This document shows, one piece after another, positions 5,867 through 6,757 of a DNA stretch of 6,757 nt. The position numbers and the translations under genes are program-made. The notes under the pieces were generated by a model. The model ran no database searches, was not told the origin of the DNA, and was given only the letters and a program-made list of their open reading frames with translations. Position 1 is the stretch's first letter. Each line of letters begins with the position of its first letter. The stretch is from Planctomycetales bacterium (GTDB lineage: Bacteria; Planctomycetota; Phycisphaerae; SM23-33): positions 1 through 6,757 of the forward strand of contig DAOWOP010000146.1 of NCBI GenBank assembly GCA_030642005.1. Reading direction: 5' to 3'.

Positions 5867-6757
5867 TTACGGAATCCACTTTGTAATTCGCCCGCCGGCG
5901 CTGCGGGTCAGCCACAGCGGGAGTTTCCGCCACACCGACCCGGCCAGGGCAAATTTGCGATTGCTCGGACTGAGATTGGGCAGTTGTCCCGCCTTGTTCA
6001 GGAATATCTGATAGTGTAAAGGAGAAGGTTCAAAGCCGTGGTATCGTTTGAAGGCGTGCGGGCCACGATTGTCTCTTCGGGTACGATTGAAATCAAACCA
6101 CCGCAGGCCACGTTCGACGGCGTATTCCATAAGTTTCAAATACATCACATTATTAGCGTACTTGTGCATGCCCTCCGGCAGGCTTCCTGAAAAATACGGC
6201 ACAATCTCATCACGAAAAATATAACTGATCACGCCGGCTACGGACTTGCCGCCGTCTTTGACGACCAGGCACACACAGTCGCCGCCGTAGCCGTTTTGGA
6301 GTTCACGAAAAAGCCGCCTCTTGAAGTTGGGAGACCCAAGCCTCCTCATCGTATAGGAGTACAGGTCGTACACCGGATCGAGCAGATCGGGTCTTATCTC
6401 CACCGTCAGCACCTTCAGGCCTTTACGGGCTGCGGCACGGGTCTTCTTGGGTAAAGACGGCAGGACATCCTCATGATTCTCCGGCAGACGTTTACGGAAG
6501 GTGTCGTATCGTTCAATCTCGGGCAAACCCAGTTTATTGGCGTCCCGGTGACGTAACTCAAGATACTCGACCTTTGATTCGGCGGCAAGTTCTTCAGCGG
6601 CGTCAAGGATCGCCTTAGCAACTTCATCCGAGTCGGCCAGAATACCGCCGTATGTCGCGTAGGGCACGGAGACCAGCACGCGCCCGACGAAGATGCTCTT
6701 GACCAGGAAAAGAGGGAGCACGCCGACGAGGTGATCGCCGGACCAGGCCGTCAGGTG
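5867..6757 (-). CDS. FemAB-like acyltransferase of the XrtA/PEP-CTERM-associated type (TIGR03019 family), N-terminus outside window
   Basis: The frame is open from the right edge to a TAA at 5867, giving 296 visible residues. The family is usually around 340-350 long, so about 45 N-terminal residues are missing. A GTG at 6721 could be taken for a start, but the 12 upstream in-frame residues (ending SGDHLVG) fit the family, so the gene is partial. The protein has a GNAT-like double fold related to FemA/FemB aminoacyl transferases. Family marks visible are SVPYATYGG, YLELR, the basic stretch LPKKTRAAARKG, RRLGSPNFKRRLF, and near the C-terminus VERGLRWFDFNR followed by FKRYHGFEPSPLHYQ. These match the FemAB proteins found in exosortase/EpsH polysaccharide loci. 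The precise acceptor is unknown; a role in acylating or aminoacylating a polysaccharide or surface component is inferred. It is the most upstream gene in view and stands 17 bases before the tRNA-like gene. Confidence 0.92.
   Translation of the reverse strand, partial: HLTAWSGDHLVGVLPLFLVKSIFVGRVLVSVPYATYGGILADSDEVAKAILDAAEELAAESKVEYLELRHRDANKLGLPEIERYDTFRKRLPENHEDVLPSLPKKTRAAARKGLKVLTVEIRPDLLDPVYDLYSYTMRRLGSPNFKRRLFRELQNGYGGDCVCLVVKDGGKSVAGVISYIFRDEIVPYFSGSLPEGMHKYANNVMYLKLMEYAVERGLRWFDFNRTRRDNRGPHAFKRYHGFEPSPLHYQIFLNKAGQLPNLSPSNRKFALAGSVWRKLPLWLTRSAGGRITKWIP

Noticed and set aside
5864..5869. TAAAAT -10-like box just upstream of the tRNA-like gene
   Set aside because: It coincides with the FemAB stop codon and there is no -35 box at a sensible distance.

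Overview
The window holds a single-direction block of bacterial cell-surface polysaccharide genes, all read from the minus strand. In transcription order (right to left) it contains: the 3' part of a FemAB-type acyltransferase of the exosortase/PEP-CTERM kind (5867 to the right edge), a tRNA-like gene (5775-5849), a GT4 glycosyltransferase of the PEP-CTERM/EpsH1 'stp1' kind (4486-5742), a second GT4 glycosyltransferase (3225-4415), a membrane-anchored NodB-type polysaccharide deacetylase (2083-3222), a scar of a deleted wecB gene (2016-2086), a WzxC-like polysaccharide flippase (356-1897), and the 5' end of a protein starting with two [4Fe-4S] ferredoxin motifs, probably of the FrhB/FdhB coenzyme F420 hydrogenase beta-subunit family (1-286, running off the left edge). 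No stretch over 300 bases lacks a gene. The longest gap, 1898-2082, holds the wecB scar and a candidate promoter.

The logic is that of an exopolysaccharide assembly locus. Two cytosolic GT4 enzymes add sugars to a lipid-linked oligosaccharide, the MOP-family flippase moves it across the inner membrane, and the deacetylase (signal peptide plus C-terminal membrane anchor) can trim N-acetyl groups outside. The FemAB-like and stp1-like proteins belong to families that co-occur with exosortase (EpsH/XrtA) and PEP-CTERM proteins. An exosortase is therefore expected nearby, although none lies in the window. The genes are tightly packed: the second glycosyltransferase and the deacetylase meet at an ATGA overlap, and the deacetylase met wecB in the same way.

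The organism is probably a Gram-negative-type, environmental bacterium of moderately high GC content. Exosortase-type loci combined with an FrhB-like protein would suit Planctomycetota or a deltaproteobacterial lineage, but this assignment is inference and weak.

Two things stand out. (1) The 71-base remnant downstream of the deacetylase keeps both ends of a UDP-GlcNAc 2-epimerase gene, fused out of frame at a 7-base shared sequence, which is the footprint of one internal deletion. (2) The tRNA-like gene embedded between two polysaccharide genes has a perfect acceptor stem but an 8-base anticodon loop and a bulged T stem, so it is either a tRNA pseudogene or an unusual tRNA.
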